From positions 18,562 to 82,561 of the forward strand of contig JAEDHX010000001.1 of assembly GCA_016296785.1 (NCBI GenBank): 64,000 nt of DNA, written 5' to 3'. Each line of letters opens with the position of its first letter. Position 1 is the first letter of the stretch. The notes under the pieces are model-generated. The model did not search any database. It was not told the origin of the DNA and saw nothing but the letters and a program-made list of their open reading frames with translations. Below, one piece after another: positions 7,814-17,593 of this stretch. This stretch comes from Coprococcus sp. Its GTDB lineage: Bacteria > Bacillota > Clostridia > Lachnospirales > Lachnospiraceae. Position numbers and translations under genes: made by a program.

Positions 7814-9067
7814 ATGCAGGACAAATTGTTGCAGACACCGGATGGAGTAAGAGATACTTATGACATTGAATGTAAGAAGAAAAGAAAGATTATTAATAAA
7901 CTGCATCATGTACTTGAACTGTACAGCTATCATGATATAGAAACCCCTACCTTTGAGTTTTTTGATATATTTAACAGAGATAAGGGCTCAGCACCATCGA
8001 ACGAGATGTATAAGTTTTTTGATAGAGATAATAATACACTTGTTTTAAGACCTGATATCACGCCTAGTATTGCAAGATGCGTTGCAAAGTATTATTCTGA
8101 TGAAGAACTTCCTATAAGGCTATGCTATACAGGTAATACATATACAAATACGCTTAAGCTTCAGGGTAAGCTTAAAGAAATTACTCAGATTGGAGCAGAA
8201 TTAATTAATGATGATTCTTCAGCTGCAGATGCTGAAATAATTGCTACTGTTGTAGATTGCTTTACTGAGCTTGGAATAAATGAATTTCAGATTGAAATTG
8301 GTCAGATTGACTATTTTAAGGGTATTGTTGCAGAATCAGGTATATCTGAAGAAGCGGAGCTTCAGATACGTGAGTATATAAATATCAAGAATTTCTTTGG
8401 ACTTGAGGAATATCTTAATAAGCTTGATATTAGTAATGAGCATAAGAAAGCATTTATGGCCTTTGATAGTCTATTTGGCGGAGAAAGTATGCTAGATGAA
8501 GCAGAAAAGCTTGTTAATAATAAGGTTTCGTTAGATGCTGTAAACAGATTAAGAAGAGTATATAAAGCACTTAGCTATTACGGTTATGAGCAATATATTG
8601 GCTTTGACCTTAGTATGCTAAATGGCTATAACTATTATACAGGTATAATATTTAGAGGATATACCTATGGTACAGGTAATGCGGTGCTAACAGGTGGAAG
8701 ATATAATAATCTTTTAAAGCAATTTGGTAAGGATGCCCCATCTATCGGATTTGCATTTTCTGTAGAAGAGCTAATAATGGCTATGAACAGACAGAATATT
8801 GAAATAGAGGTATCATATTCTAATACTATTATTCTTTATGATATAGAAAATCAGGAATATGCAATTGGACTTGGAAAGAATCTTAGATCAAAGGACCGCA
8901 AGATTGAGCTTATCAGAAAGTCTCAAAGGAGTTCAATTCCTGAGTATTTAGATTATGCAAAGAGAGAGCATTTCTCAGGCTTGCTTTATCTGAAGGATGG
9001 AAATACTATTGTAGCTTATGATTTGATAAACGGTGATGAATCTGAGCTTAATATTGCTGACATATAA
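7814..9067 (+). CDS. hisZ: ATP phosphoribosyltransferase regulatory subunit
   Basis: HisZ is a catalytically inactive paralogue of histidyl-tRNA synthetase that activates the short form of HisG and confers histidine feedback. The 417-residue protein has the class II synthetase fold motifs: PDGVRDTYDIE at the start, LRPDITPSIARCVAKYY as motif 2-like, and GGRYNNLLKQFGKDAPSIGFAFSVE as motif 3-like. It lacks the HisRS C-terminal anticodon domain and is followed by a short HisG, which fits HisZ rather than HisS. AAGGAG precedes the ATG. It is the first gene of the operon. Confidence 0.93.
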   Translation: MQDKLLQTPDGVRDTYDIECKKKRKIINKLHHVLELYSYHDIETPTFEFFDIFNRDKGSAPSNEMYKFFDRDNNTLVLRPDITPSIARCVAKYYSDEELPIRLCYTGNTYTNTLKLQGKLKEITQIGAELINDDSSAADAEIIATVVDCFTELGINEFQIEIGQIDYFKGIVAESGISEEAELQIREYINIKNFFGLEEYLNKLDISNEHKKAFMAFDSLFGGESMLDEAEKLVNNKVSLDAVNRLRRVYKALSYYGYEQYIGFDLSMLNGYNYYTGIIFRGYTYGTGNAVLTGGRYNNLLKQFGKDAPSIGFAFSVEELIMAMNRQNIEIEVSYSNTIILYDIENQEYAIGLGKNLRSKDRKIELIRKSQRSSIPEYLDYAKREHFSGLLYLKDGNTIVAYDLINGDESELNIADI

Positions 9068-9109
9068 TTAATGCATATTGTTTATGATTTGTTATATAAG
9101 GAGATAGTT

Positions 9110-9757
9110 ATGAGATATTTAACATTTGCCCTTGCAAAGGGACGACTTGCAAAGAAAACATTAGGACTTCTAGAACAAATTGGAATTACCTGTGAAGAAA
9201 TGAAGGATCCTAATACCAGAAAACTTATATTTGTAAACGAAGAGCTTAAATTAAAATTTTTCCTTTCGAAAGCAACAGATGTTCCAACATATGTAGAATA
9301 TGGCGCTGCTGATATAGGTGTTGTTGGTAAAGATACACTTCTTGAAGAAGGAAGAAATCTTTATGAGGTTATGGATCTTGGATTTGGTAAATGTAGAATG
9401 TGTGTTTGTGGACCTGCATCTGCCAAGGAGCTTCTCAAACATAATGAAATAATAAGAGTTGCCAGTAAATATCCTGTAATCGCTAAGGATTACTTTAATA
9501 ACACAAAAAATCAGACAGTAGAAATAATTAAGCTTAATGGTTCTGTTGAGCTTGCTCCTATTGTTGGTTTGTCTGAGGTTATTGTTGATATTGTAGAAAC
9601 CGGAAGCACTCTTAGAGAGAACGGACTTGAAGTATTAGAGGAGATTTGCCCTCTTTCTGCAAGAATGGTTGTAAATCAGGTAAGTCTTAAGATGGAGAAT
9701 CAAAGAATAAGAAAGCTTTTAGCTGACCTAAATGAACTTATTAGTAAGGAGGCATAG
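9110..9757 (+). CDS. hisG: ATP phosphoribosyltransferase, short-form catalytic subunit
   Basis: HisG joins ATP and PRPP in the first step of histidine synthesis. The 215-residue length is that of the short HisG, which needs HisZ; the long form has about 290-300 residues with a C-terminal regulatory domain that is absent here. Visible motifs are FALAKGRLAKKTLGLLE, YGAADIGVVGKDTLLE and DIVETGSTLRENGLE, the last being the PRPP-binding loop. I chose the ATG at 9110, preceded by AAGGAGA; an in-frame ATG at 9071 has no site. The hisD start follows two bases after its stop. Confidence 0.95.
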   Translation: MRYLTFALAKGRLAKKTLGLLEQIGITCEEMKDPNTRKLIFVNEELKLKFFLSKATDVPTYVEYGAADIGVVGKDTLLEEGRNLYEVMDLGFGKCRMCVCGPASAKELLKHNEIIRVASKYPVIAKDYFNNTKNQTVEIIKLNGSVELAPIVGLSEVIVDIVETGSTLRENGLEVLEEICPLSARMVVNQVSLKMENQRIRKLLADLNELISKEA

Positions 9758-9759
9758 TA

Positions 9760-11049
9760 ATGAGAATAGTTGAATTAAATAACGAAACAAAAAAAGATAT
9801 ACTTAATAATCTGCTTAAGAGAAGTCCTTCAAGCTATGGCGACTATGCAGCTACTGTTGAAGAAATAGTAAATGATGTAAGGGATAATGGTGATAAAGCA
9901 TTATTTTCATATACTAAGAAGTTTGATAAGGCTGACATTAGTGAATCCAATGTACTTGTTACAAAGGAAGAAATAGAATATGCTTATACTCAGGTAGATG
10001 AGGAGCTTCTTCGTGTTATTAGAAAAGCGAAGGAGAATATTAAAGAATATCATGAGAAGCAGAAGCAATATAGCTGGTTTGATTCAAAGCCTGATGGTAC
10101 ACTTCTTGGCCAGAAGGTATCAGCTCTTGCATCAGTAGGTGTATATGTTCCTGGAGGAAAGGCGGTTTATCCATCATCGGTGCTAATGAATGTAATACCT
10201 GCAAAGGTAGCCGGTGTCGAGAATATTATTATGACTACTCCATGTAATGCAAATGGAGAAGTATATCCAACAACACTTGTGGCAGCTAATGAGGCCGGTG
10301 TAACAGCTATCTATAAGGCTGGCGGTGCTCAGGCTATTGCAGCTCTTGCTTATGGTACAGAGAGCATTCCAAAGGTTGATAAGATTGTAGGTCCCGGTAA
10401 TATATTTGTTGCACTTGCAAAACGTGCTGTATATGGACATGTTAGTATAGATTCTATAGCCGGTCCTTCTGAGGTCCTTGTCTTAGCTGATGAAACTGCT
10501 AATCCAAGATTTGTTGCTGCTGATTTATTATCACAGGCAGAACATGATGAGATGGCTTCTGCCATTCTTGTTACTACATCCAGAGAACTGGCTGAAAAAG
10601 TATCAGTTCAGGTTGATAAATTTATTGAGGAATTATCTAGAACTGAAATAATGCGAAAATCAATAGATAATTACGGGTACATACTTCTTGCTGAAAACTT
10701 AAGTGATGCAATTGATGCTGTAAATGATATTGCATCCGAGCATTTAGAGATTGTAACGGCTAATCCGTTTGAGGTTATGACAAGAATAAGGAATGCAGGA
10801 GCTATATTTATTGGTGAGTATTCATCAGAGCCATTAGGTGATTACTTTGCCGGTCCTAATCATGTTCTTCCTACAAATGGAACAGCTAAATTCTTTTCAC
10901 CGTTATCTGTTGATGACTTTATTAAAAAGTCGAGTATTATTTATTATTCAAAGGAAGCGCTTTTAGCAGTACATAAGGATATCGAAAGCTTTGCTAAATC
11001 TGAGCAGCTTACAGCACATGCCAATTCTATCGCTGTACGATTTGAATAA
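9760..11049 (+). CDS. hisD: Histidinol dehydrogenase
   Basis: HisD oxidises histidinol to histidine in two NAD-dependent steps, the end of the pathway. The 429-residue protein has the family hallmarks YVPGGKAVYPSSVLMN, KIVGPGNIFVALAKR, IAGPSEVLVLAD and AEHDEMASAILVT (catalytic Glu/His and zinc ligands), and GPNHVLPTNGTAKFFSPLSV near the end. The length is usual. AAGGAGG inside the end of hisG drives the ATG, so translation is coupled. Confidence 0.96.
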   Translation: MRIVELNNETKKDILNNLLKRSPSSYGDYAATVEEIVNDVRDNGDKALFSYTKKFDKADISESNVLVTKEEIEYAYTQVDEELLRVIRKAKENIKEYHEKQKQYSWFDSKPDGTLLGQKVSALASVGVYVPGGKAVYPSSVLMNVIPAKVAGVENIIMTTPCNANGEVYPTTLVAANEAGVTAIYKAGGAQAIAALAYGTESIPKVDKIVGPGNIFVALAKRAVYGHVSIDSIAGPSEVLVLADETANPRFVAADLLSQAEHDEMASAILVTTSRELAEKVSVQVDKFIEELSRTEIMRKSIDNYGYILLAENLSDAIDAVNDIASEHLEIVTANPFEVMTRIRNAGAIFIGEYSSEPLGDYFAGPNHVLPTNGTAKFFSPLSVDDFIKKSSIIYYSKEALLAVHKDIESFAKSEQLTAHANSIAVRFE

Positions 11050-11073
11050 TATTATGTTTTAAAATATTTGAGT

Positions 11074-11102
11074 TTGATATATAATGGCTTAAGTGCTATA
11101 AT
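11074..11102 (+). promoter_or_regulatory. Probable internal sigma-A promoter before hisB
   Basis: TTGATA at 11074-11079 and TATAAT at 11097-11102 are 17 bp apart, in the 90-bp gap between hisD and hisB. The ATG of hisB is at 11140. This would let hisB, the HisF-like/HisIE gene and alaS be made separately from the hisZ promoter. Confidence 0.65.
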
Positions 11103-11139
11103 GTACGCGAATATTTCATGGTAAAAAGGAGAGAAATAT

Positions 11140-11733
11140 ATGGCAGACAGAGCAGTAAAATGTTCAAGAAAAACAAGCGAAACTGAAATTACTCTTGAGC
11201 TAAATCTTGATGGAAAAGGTAATTCTAAAATTGATACCGGCATTGGTTTTTTTGACCATATGCTTACAAGCTTTGCAAAGCATGGCTTTTTTGACCTAAA
11301 CCTTACTGTTAAGGGTGATTTATATGTTGATTCACATCATACAATCGAAGATACAGGAATTGTCCTTGGCAAGGCAATAAAAGGGGCTTTAGGTGATAAG
11401 AAGGCGATTAAACGCTTTGGTAATTTCTTCTTGCCTATGGATGAAACGCTTGTTATGTGTGCCATTGATTTATCCGGAAGACCTTATTTAGTATATGATT
11501 TGAATCTATCTACTGAGAAGGTAGGCTATTTTGATACTCAGATGGTTAAGGAATTCTTTTACGCAGTATCATATGGTGCTGAGATGAATTTAAACCTAAA
11601 ACAATTCTCAGGTTCAAATGATCATCATATAATTGAAGCTGCATTTAAAGCATTTGCTAAGGCTCTTGATGAAGCTTCATCAATTGACGAAAGATTAAAT
11701 GGTAAGGTGTTATCCACTAAGGGTTCACTTTAA
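11140..11733 (+). CDS. hisB: Imidazoleglycerol-phosphate dehydratase
   Basis: HisB removes water from imidazole glycerol phosphate. The 197-residue protein is the single-function form without a phosphatase domain. The manganese-binding histidine and glutamate clusters are visible: [32 protein letters not shown] and [20 protein letters not shown]. The length is standard. AAAGGAGAG precedes the ATG. The gap to the next gene is 11 bp. Confidence 0.96.
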   Translation: MADRAVKCSRKTSETEITLELNLDGKGNSKIDTGIGFFDHMLTSFAKHGFFDLNLTVKGDLYVDSHHTIEDTGIVLGKAIKGALGDKKAIKRFGNFFLPMDETLVMCAIDLSGRPYLVYDLNLSTEKVGYFDTQMVKEFFYAVSYGAEMNLNLKQFSGSNDHHIIEAAFKAFAKALDEASSIDERLNGKVLSTKGSL

Positions 11734-11744
11734 GGAGGTTTATT

Positions 11745-13004
11745 ATGTACAAAAAGATTATACCTTGTCTTGATCTTAATAACGCACTATCAATGGCTAA
11801 ATATTATAATGATGCCGGAGCAGATGAGATTGCTTTTTTTGATAGTAAGGCAACTAAGGAAGGCAGAGAAGCAGATATTGCGACTATTAAGGAAATTTGT
11901 AAGAATGTTGATATTCCTCTAATTGCCTGTGGTGGAGTAAGAAGGCTTGAAGATATCAAGAAGATGCTTTATGCAGGTGCTTCAAAGGTATGTATGAAGT
12001 CTGCTGCTATCAATACACCGGAGCTCGTTACTGAGGCGGCTGACCGATTTGGATCTGAAAGAATAATAGTAACAATAGATTTTAATGAATGCGACAACCC
12101 GGTTGAATATGCGATTAAGCTAAAAGAGCTTGGCGCCGGTGAATTGCTATTACTTCATAATAATCAGTTTCCTGATTATATTGATATTGTTAAGCAGATC
12201 AGGCAAAAGGTTGCACTTCCAATAATTGTTTCATCATATGCAACAGAAGGTGATTTAGTAGCTGATATGCTTAAAGAGACAAATGCTGAATCTATATCAT
12301 TATATAACCTTTCTCAGATGGATATAATGGAGATGAAACAGATTTGTAAAGCAAATAATCTTCCAATGAATACTTTTGAAAGCAGTGTCTCTTTCGATGA
12401 GTTTAAGCTTAATGATAATGGGCTTATTCCATGTATTGTTCAGCATTATAAGACAGGTGAGGTTCTTATGATGGCTTATATGAATAAGGAATCATTTGAG
12501 ATGACAATAAAGACAGGGCGTATGACTTATTGGAGCAGAAGCAGACAGGAGCTGTGGATAAAAGGTGAGACATCCGGACATTTCCAGTTTGTTAAATCTC
12601 TTGATCTTGATTGTGATAAAGATACGCTGCTTGCAAAGGTTTCTCAGGTTGGTGTTGCATGTCATACCGGAAGCCCGTCCTGCTTCTTTACAAATCTTGT
12701 TAAGAAGGAATATGATGATACAAATCCTCTTAAAGTATTTGAAGAGGAATATGATATTATAGTTGATAGAAAAGCTAATCCTAAGGAAGGCTCATATACA
12801 AACTATTTATTTGATAAAGGAATTGATAAGATTCTAAAGAAGGTCGGTGAAGAGGCAACAGAGATTGTTATTGCAGCAAAGAATCCTGATTCCGACGAAA
12901 TAAAATACGAGATTTCAGATTTCTTATATCATCTTATGGTTCTTATGGTTGAACGTGGCGTAAGCTGGACTGATATCACAAAAGAACTTGCTGATAGAAG
13001 ATAG
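11745..13004 (+). CDS. hisIE: HisF-like domain fused to HisI (PR-AMP cyclohydrolase) and HisE (PR-ATP pyrophosphatase)
   Basis: The 419-residue protein has three parts. Residues 1 to about 205 resemble a shortened HisF TIM barrel: IPCLDL near the start keeps one Asp (residue 10), VTIDFNE keeps a second Asp (residue 112), and [15 protein letters not shown] is a phosphate-site motif, but true HisF has about 250 residues. Residues about 210-325 are HisI, with [19 protein letters not shown] and [10 protein letters not shown] metal cysteines. Residues about 327-419 are HisE, with [15 protein letters not shown] and FLYHLMVLM. HisI and HisE catalyse steps 2 and 3 of the pathway. The role of the barrel is uncertain: it could act as a cyclase, or only as scaffold. 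Confidence 0.9.
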   Translation: MYKKIIPCLDLNNALSMAKYYNDAGADEIAFFDSKATKEGREADIATIKEICKNVDIPLIACGGVRRLEDIKKMLYAGASKVCMKSAAINTPELVTEAADRFGSERIIVTIDFNECDNPVEYAIKLKELGAGELLLLHNNQFPDYIDIVKQIRQKVALPIIVSSYATEGDLVADMLKETNAESISLYNLSQMDIMEMKQICKANNLPMNTFESSVSFDEFKLNDNGLIPCIVQHYKTGEVLMMAYMNKESFEMTIKTGRMTYWSRSRQELWIKGETSGHFQFVKSLDLDCDKDTLLAKVSQVGVACHTGSPSCFFTNLVKKEYDDTNPLKVFEEEYDIIVDRKANPKEGSYTNYLFDKGIDKILKKVGEEATEIVIAAKNPDSDEIKYEISDFLYHLMVLMVERGVSWTDITKELADRR

Positions 13005-13019
13005 AGGGAGGACATAATA

Positions 13020-15659
13020 ATGCAGAAATATGGTGTAAACGAATTAAGAAAAATGTTTTTGGAATTTATGGAGAGCAAGGGACATTTAAGATTAAACAGC
13101 TTTTCACTTGTTCCTCATAATGATAACAGTTTGCTTCTTATAAACTCAGGTATGGCACCACTTAAGCCATATTTTACAGGACAGGAGGTACCTCCAAGAA
13201 AGAGAGTAACTACCTGTCAGAAGTGTATTAGAACCGGTGATATAGAAAATGTTGGTAAAACAGCCAGACATGGTACATTCTTTGAAATGCTTGGTAATTT
13301 CTCTTTTGGTGATTATTTTAAGCATGAGGCAATTGCCTGGACATGGGAATTTCTTACAGAGGTTGTAGGTCTTGACCCTGACAGATTATATCCTTCAATA
13401 TATGAGGATGATGATGAGGCATTTGATATCTGGAATAAAGAGATTGGAATAAAGCCGGAAAGAATATTCAGATTTGGCAAGGCTGATAATTTCTGGGAGC
13501 ATGGAGCAGGTCCTTGCGGACCATGTTCAGAGGTTTATTATGACAGAGGAGAAAAGTATGGTTGTGGTAAGAGCGACTGTACTGTAGGCTGTGATTGTGA
13601 CAGATACATGGAAGTATGGAATAACGTATTTACACAGTTTGATAATGACGGTCATAATAACTACACCGAGCTTGAGCAGAAGAATATTGATACAGGTATG
13701 GGTCTTGAAAGACTTGCAGTAGTTGTTCAGGATGTTGATTCAATCTTTGATGTTGATACAATAAAGGCGCTTAGAGATAAGGTATGTGAGCTTGCTAATG
13801 TAACTTACCTTACTGATCCTGTAAAGGATGTATCAATAAGACTAATTACAGATCATATCCGTTCAGTAACATTTATGACATCTGATGGTATTGTTCCATC
13901 AAATGAAGGAAGAGGTTATGTCTTAAGAAGACTTTTAAGACGTGCTGCAAGACATGGAAGATTACTTGGAATCAAAGGAAAGTTTCTTTCAGAGCTTGCT
14001 AATACAGTAATTGAAGTATCAAAGGATGCATATCCTGAGCTTGGCGAGAAGAAGGAATATATATTTAATAAGATAGATAAGGAAGAGGATAGCTTTAATA
14101 AGACAATTGATACAGGTCTTGCTATCTTAAAGGATTATATTGCTGAGTTAAAGGAAAAGGGTGAATCTGTACTTAGTGGAGATAATGCATTTAAGCTTTA
14201 TGATACTTATGGATTCCCGCTTGATCTTACTAAGGAGATTTTAGAGGAAGAGGCTATTTCCGTTGACGAAGACAGATTTGCTGAGTGTATGAATATTCAG
14301 AGAGAAACTGCAAGAAAAGCACGTAAGGTTACAACATATATGGGTGCTGACGCAACTATATATGAGCAGCTTGATGTTGCACTTACTACTTTGTTTGTAG
14401 GTTATGATAATTTAACTTATGAATCAGAAATAAAGGCCATAACAACAGATAAAGAAATAGTTGATACTATTTCTGAAGGAACACAGGCATCTATTATTGT
14501 TGAAAAGACTCCATTTTATGCAACTATGGGTGGTCAGACAGGTGATGCAGGTATAATTAAGACATCAAATGGTACTTTTGTTGTTCAGGATACAATTAAG
14601 GTTGTTGGTGGTAAGGTTGCTCATGTAGGTTATGTTGAGTCAGGAGAATTAAATGTTGGAGATATGGCATCTCTGATTGTTGATTCTGACAGACGTGCTC
14701 TTATTTGTAAGAATCATTCAGCCACACACCTTCTTCAGAAAGCGTTAAAGCTTGTTCTTGGTGAGCATGTTGAACAGGCTGGTTCACTTGTTGAACCTGG
14801 TAGACTTCGTTTTGACTTTTCTCATGATCAGGCAATGACATCTGACGAGATTAGAAGAGTTGAAGAAATAGTAAATAAAGAAATTGAAGCTGACATTTCA
14901 GTAAATACTGATATTATGACATTAGAGGAAGCAAAGAAAACAGGTGCCATGGCTTTGTTTGGTGAAAAATATGGTGAATCAGTACGCGTTGTATCAATGG
15001 GTGACTTTTCTAAGGAGCTTTGTGGTGGTACACATGTAAAGCATACCGGTTTAATTAGCACATTTAAGATTGTATCAGAATCGGGTGTTGCAGCTGGTAC
15101 CAGACGTATTGAAGCTCTTACAGGTGCAGGTGCATTTGAATACTATAGAAATATCGAACAGGAGCTTATAGCAGCAGCTAAGGCAGCTAAAACAGATATG
15201 TCATCTGTAGCAGGAAGAATCGAACAGCTTCTTGCTGAGATAAAATCACTTAATGCTGAGAATAAGAAGCTTAAGGACAAAATGGCAAAGGATTCTGTCG
15301 GTGATGTTATGTCTAATGTCACAACATGTGAAGGTATTAACATTCTTCCGGTAAATGTTCCTGATACGGATATGAATTCGCTTAGAACCCTTGGTGATGA
15401 GATGAAGAGCAAACTTGGTGATTCAGTAGTAATTCTTGCATCAGATTTCTCTGGTAAAGTAAATCTTATTGCTATGGCAACAGATGGAGCTATTGCTAAG
15501 GGAGTTCATGCAGGTAATATTATTAAGGCTGTAGCCGGATATGTAGGCGGCGGCGGTGGTGGTCGTCCGAATATGGCTCAGGCCGGCGGAAAGAATCCTG
15601 AAGGAATTGAGGAAGCACTTTCAAAGGCAGTTTCAGAAGCTGTTAATCAGATAAAATAA
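13020..15659 (+). CDS. alaS: Alanyl-tRNA synthetase
   Basis: AlaS charges tRNA-Ala and edits mischarged serine and glycine. The 879-residue protein has the full domain set. Class II catalytic motifs stand in the first 250 residues (RKRVTTCQKCIRTGDIENVGKTARHGTFFEMLGNFSFGDY region, GMGLERL). The editing domain has the zinc ligands NHSATHLL and CGGTH, and a C-Ala domain ends with the glycine-rich GYVGGGGGGRPNMAQAGG. It starts 15 bp after the HisIE stop with GGGAGG, and no T-box lies in the gap, so it is read through from the his genes. Confidence 0.97.
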   Translation: MQKYGVNELRKMFLEFMESKGHLRLNSFSLVPHNDNSLLLINSGMAPLKPYFTGQEVPPRKRVTTCQKCIRTGDIENVGKTARHGTFFEMLGNFSFGDYFKHEAIAWTWEFLTEVVGLDPDRLYPSIYEDDDEAFDIWNKEIGIKPERIFRFGKADNFWEHGAGPCGPCSEVYYDRGEKYGCGKSDCTVGCDCDRYMEVWNNVFTQFDNDGHNNYTELEQKNIDTGMGLERLAVVVQDVDSIFDVDTIKALRDKVCELANVTYLTDPVKDVSIRLITDHIRSVTFMTSDGIVPSNEGRGYVLRRLLRRAARHGRLLGIKGKFLSELANTVIEVSKDAYPELGEKKEYIFNKIDKEEDSFNKTIDTGLAILKDYIAELKEKGESVLSGDNAFKLYDTYGFPLDLTKEILEEEAISVDEDRFAECMNIQRETARKARKVTTYMGADATIYEQLDVALTTLFVGYDNLTYESEIKAITTDKEIVDTISEGTQASIIVEKTPFYATMGGQTGDAGIIKTSNGTFVVQDTIKVVGGKVAHVGYVESGELNVGDMASLIVDSDRRALICKNHSATHLLQKALKLVLGEHVEQAGSLVEPGRLRFDFSHDQAMTSDEIRRVEEIVNKEIEADISVNTDIMTLEEAKKTGAMALFGEKYGESVRVVSMGDFSKELCGGTHVKHTGLISTFKIVSESGVAAGTRRIEALTGAGAFEYYRNIEQELIAAAKAAKTDMSSVAGRIEQLLAEIKSLNAENKKLKDKMAKDSVGDVMSNVTTCEGINILPVNVPDTDMNSLRTLGDEMKSKLGDSVVILASDFSGKVNLIAMATDGAIAKGVHAGNIIKAVAGYVGGGGGGRPNMAQAGGKNPEGIEEALSKAVSEAVNQIK

Positions 15660-15698
15660 TAAAAAATAAAGAAATATTGTATAATTAGTATTTTTTGG

Positions 15699-15727
15699 TT
15701 GACGATTTATTATTTTATGTTTATAAT
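15699..15727 (+). promoter_or_regulatory. Sigma-A promoter of rpsU
   Basis: TTGACG at 15699-15704 and TATAAT at 15722-15727 are separated by 17 bp, in the gap after alaS. The rpsU ATG lies about 78 bp further on. Confidence 0.8.
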
Positions 15728-15805
15728 ACAGTTTGTGCTTAAAAATACCCAAACAGTTGTTATTTGGTAGCATAGTTTACAACTGGAGGGAGGTCAGGTG
15801 AGAGA

Positions 15806-15982
15806 ATGTCAAACGTAATAGTTAAAGAAAACGAAACATTAGATAGTGCTCTTCGCAGATTCAAGAGAAATTGTGCGAAGGCAGGCATCCAGCAGGAGAT
15901 TCGTAAGAGAGAGCATTACGAGAAGCCTAGCGTAAAGCGTAAAAAGAAATCAGAGGCAGCTAGAAAGCGCAAATATAAATAG
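15806..15982 (+). CDS. rpsU: 30S ribosomal protein S21
   Basis: This short gene encodes a 58-residue, highly basic protein that begins [20 protein letters not shown] and ends in a Lys/Arg-rich tail with [15 protein letters not shown]. This is the S21 family, a small-subunit protein that helps mRNA binding during initiation. The ribosome site GGAGGGAGG region at 15785-15793 lies 12 bp before the ATG. It has its own promoter and a strong terminator, so it is transcribed as a single gene. The base use of this gene is richer in G and C than its neighbours, as expected for a highly expressed ribosomal gene. Confidence 0.95.
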   Translation: MSNVIVKENETLDSALRRFKRNCAKAGIQQEIRKREHYEKPSVKRKKKSEAARKRKYK

Positions 15983-16009
15983 TTATATTAATATTATTAT
16001 GATTTTTTT

Positions 16010-16039
16010 GAGTACCGATATTATCGGTACTCTTTTTTT
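16010..16039 (+). terminator. Rho-independent terminator of rpsU
   Basis: The arms GAGTACCGATA (16010-16020) and TATCGGTACTC (16022-16032) are perfectly complementary and are followed by seven T. It separates rpsU from the sporulation-type genes downstream. Confidence 0.92.
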
Positions 16040-16083
16040 ATCAGTTTTCATATAATAGATAGAATAATATATGGTAGTAATTG

Positions 16084-16359
16084 ATGAAAACACCTTTTAA
16101 AAGCTCATGCATCTACGATAATCCTCAAATATGTCCGGATATTCATAAGAATTCTTCAAAGGTTACAATCCATTCAAATAAATGTGTATTAATAGAGAAT
16201 TTTAAATCTATACTATTTGTAAGTACAAATGAAATATCAATTAAGACGAAAATGTTCACAATTCATATACAAGGAAATAATTTGACAATAGATTACTATA
16301 CTTCATATGAAATAAAGATTTCAGGAAATATTTGTAATATTAAATATGATTCAAATTAG
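16084..16359 (+). CDS. yqfC: YabP/YqfC-family sporulation protein
   Basis: The 91-residue protein has the YabP/YqfC beta-rich core, with SKVTIHSNKCVLIENFKSI, EISIKTKMFTIHIQGNNLTI and ISGNICNIKY. In Bacillus, yqfC and yqfD are a sigma-E-dependent pair made in the mother cell; their exact role is not settled. I chose ATG at 16084; the TTG just before it is possible. There is no strong Shine-Dalgarno site. The next gene is yqfD, as in Bacillus, which supports the call. No clear sigma-E promoter could be read in the 44 bp after the rpsU terminator. Confidence 0.82.
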   Translation: MKTPFKSSCIYDNPQICPDIHKNSSKVTIHSNKCVLIENFKSILFVSTNEISIKTKMFTIHIQGNNLTIDYYTSYEIKISGNICNIKYDSN

Positions 16360-16378
16360 TGTTAGTAGGTGAATAGTA

Positions 16379-17593
16379 ATGATTGGTTATATATTAAAAT
16401 ATATATTGGGATTTGTACAAATTGAAACTGCTAATAAGGGAAATACAAGATTGTTAAATCTTATTAAGAATAAGAATATTTCTATGTGGGGGATTAGTGA
16501 AAACCCGGATGTTATATCTTTTTTTATATGCTATAGGGATAGAAATAAGCTTAGTGATATTGCAAAGAAAGCCGGTTGCGAATATAAAATTATCGGCTCA
16601 TACGGACTACCCGTCAAAATAACTCAGAATAAAGGTCGTTATTCAGTAATTCTAGGAATAATAGTTTTTATTGTTTTGATTTATATTGAATCTTTGTTTA
16701 TTTGGAACATCAGAATTGAAGGAGAAGAGGATTACACAAAGGATGAGATAATAGAAGCTCTTTCGAGTCTTGATATATCATATGGAAGCTATAAAAAGGA
16801 TATTGATACAGTAAGCCTTGAAAGACAGCTTCGTCAAAAATTTGATGATATTGCATGGATATCCTGTAGTATTCGAGGTACATGTCTTTATATTGATATA
16901 AAAGAAACTCTGGATGTATTTACTGATACCAGCTTAGATGTGCCTTCAAATATTGTTTCAGTTCGTGATTGTACGATTTACTCAATTATTACAAGTGAGG
17001 GTACACCTGTTGTAAAAGTTGGTGATGAGGTAAAAAAAGGAGACATACTTGTATCCGGTACTGTAAATTTATATGATGACAATGCAGAAATTATGGATAC
17101 ACACTACATTCCTGCCAAAGCTGATGTAAAAGGTATTACCAGAATAAAGTATTATGACAGCATATCATTAGTCTATTATAAAAAGGAATATAGTAAAAAC
17201 GATAAATCAGATTATACTTTTAGTATATTTGGATATAAAATAAGACCGTATAAGGCAAAGGTTAATTATAATGAATTTGATACAGTCAGTAAAGATAGTA
17301 TATTGCATATAAAAAACTTATATTTTCCGTTTGGATATACAAAGAATACATACCGTGAGTATAGCCTTATTATGAAAGAATATAGTAATGAAGAAGTAAC
17401 TTTATTAGCAAATACTAAGCTTAAGCAATATATTTGTGATTTACAGGAAAAAGGGGTGCAAATCCTTGAAAATAATGTTAAAATATCATTTGAAGATGGC
17501 AAATGTATTGCAGAGGGCGATTTAGTTGCTATTATGAACATTGGCATCGGTGAAGAATTCGATATAGGAAAAGAGGACTTATTAATTGAGTGA
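16379..17593 (+). CDS. yqfD: Sporulation protein YqfD
   Basis: The 404-residue protein has an N-terminal soluble part, one membrane segment at about residues 85-106 (VILGIIVFIVLIYIESLF), and a large extracytoplasmic C-terminal part with POTRA-like and beta-rich stretches (IRIEGEEDYTKDEIIEAL; VKVGDEVKKGDILVSGTV). This matches the YqfD family. Bacillus YqfD is needed for efficient sporulation and is expressed with YqfC. The end overlaps the phoH start by 8 bp. The pair points to a spore-former or a lineage that kept these genes. Confidence 0.88.
   Translation: MIGYILKYILGFVQIETANKGNTRLLNLIKNKNISMWGISENPDVISFFICYRDRNKLSDIAKKAGCEYKIIGSYGLPVKITQNKGRYSVILGIIVFIVLIYIESLFIWNIRIEGEEDYTKDEIIEALSSLDISYGSYKKDIDTVSLERQLRQKFDDIAWISCSIRGTCLYIDIKETLDVFTDTSLDVPSNIVSVRDCTIYSIITSEGTPVVKVGDEVKKGDILVSGTVNLYDDNAEIMDTHYIPAKADVKGITRIKYYDSISLVYYKKEYSKNDKSDYTFSIFGYKIRPYKAKVNYNEFDTVSKDSILHIKNLYFPFGYTKNTYREYSLIMKEYSNEEVTLLANTKLKQYICDLQEKGVQILENNVKISFEDGKCIAEGDLVAIMNIGIGEEFDIGKEDLLIE

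Noticed and set aside
13005..13019. T-box or other leader before alaS
   Set aside because: The gap to the preceding stop is only 15 bp, enough for a ribosome site only.
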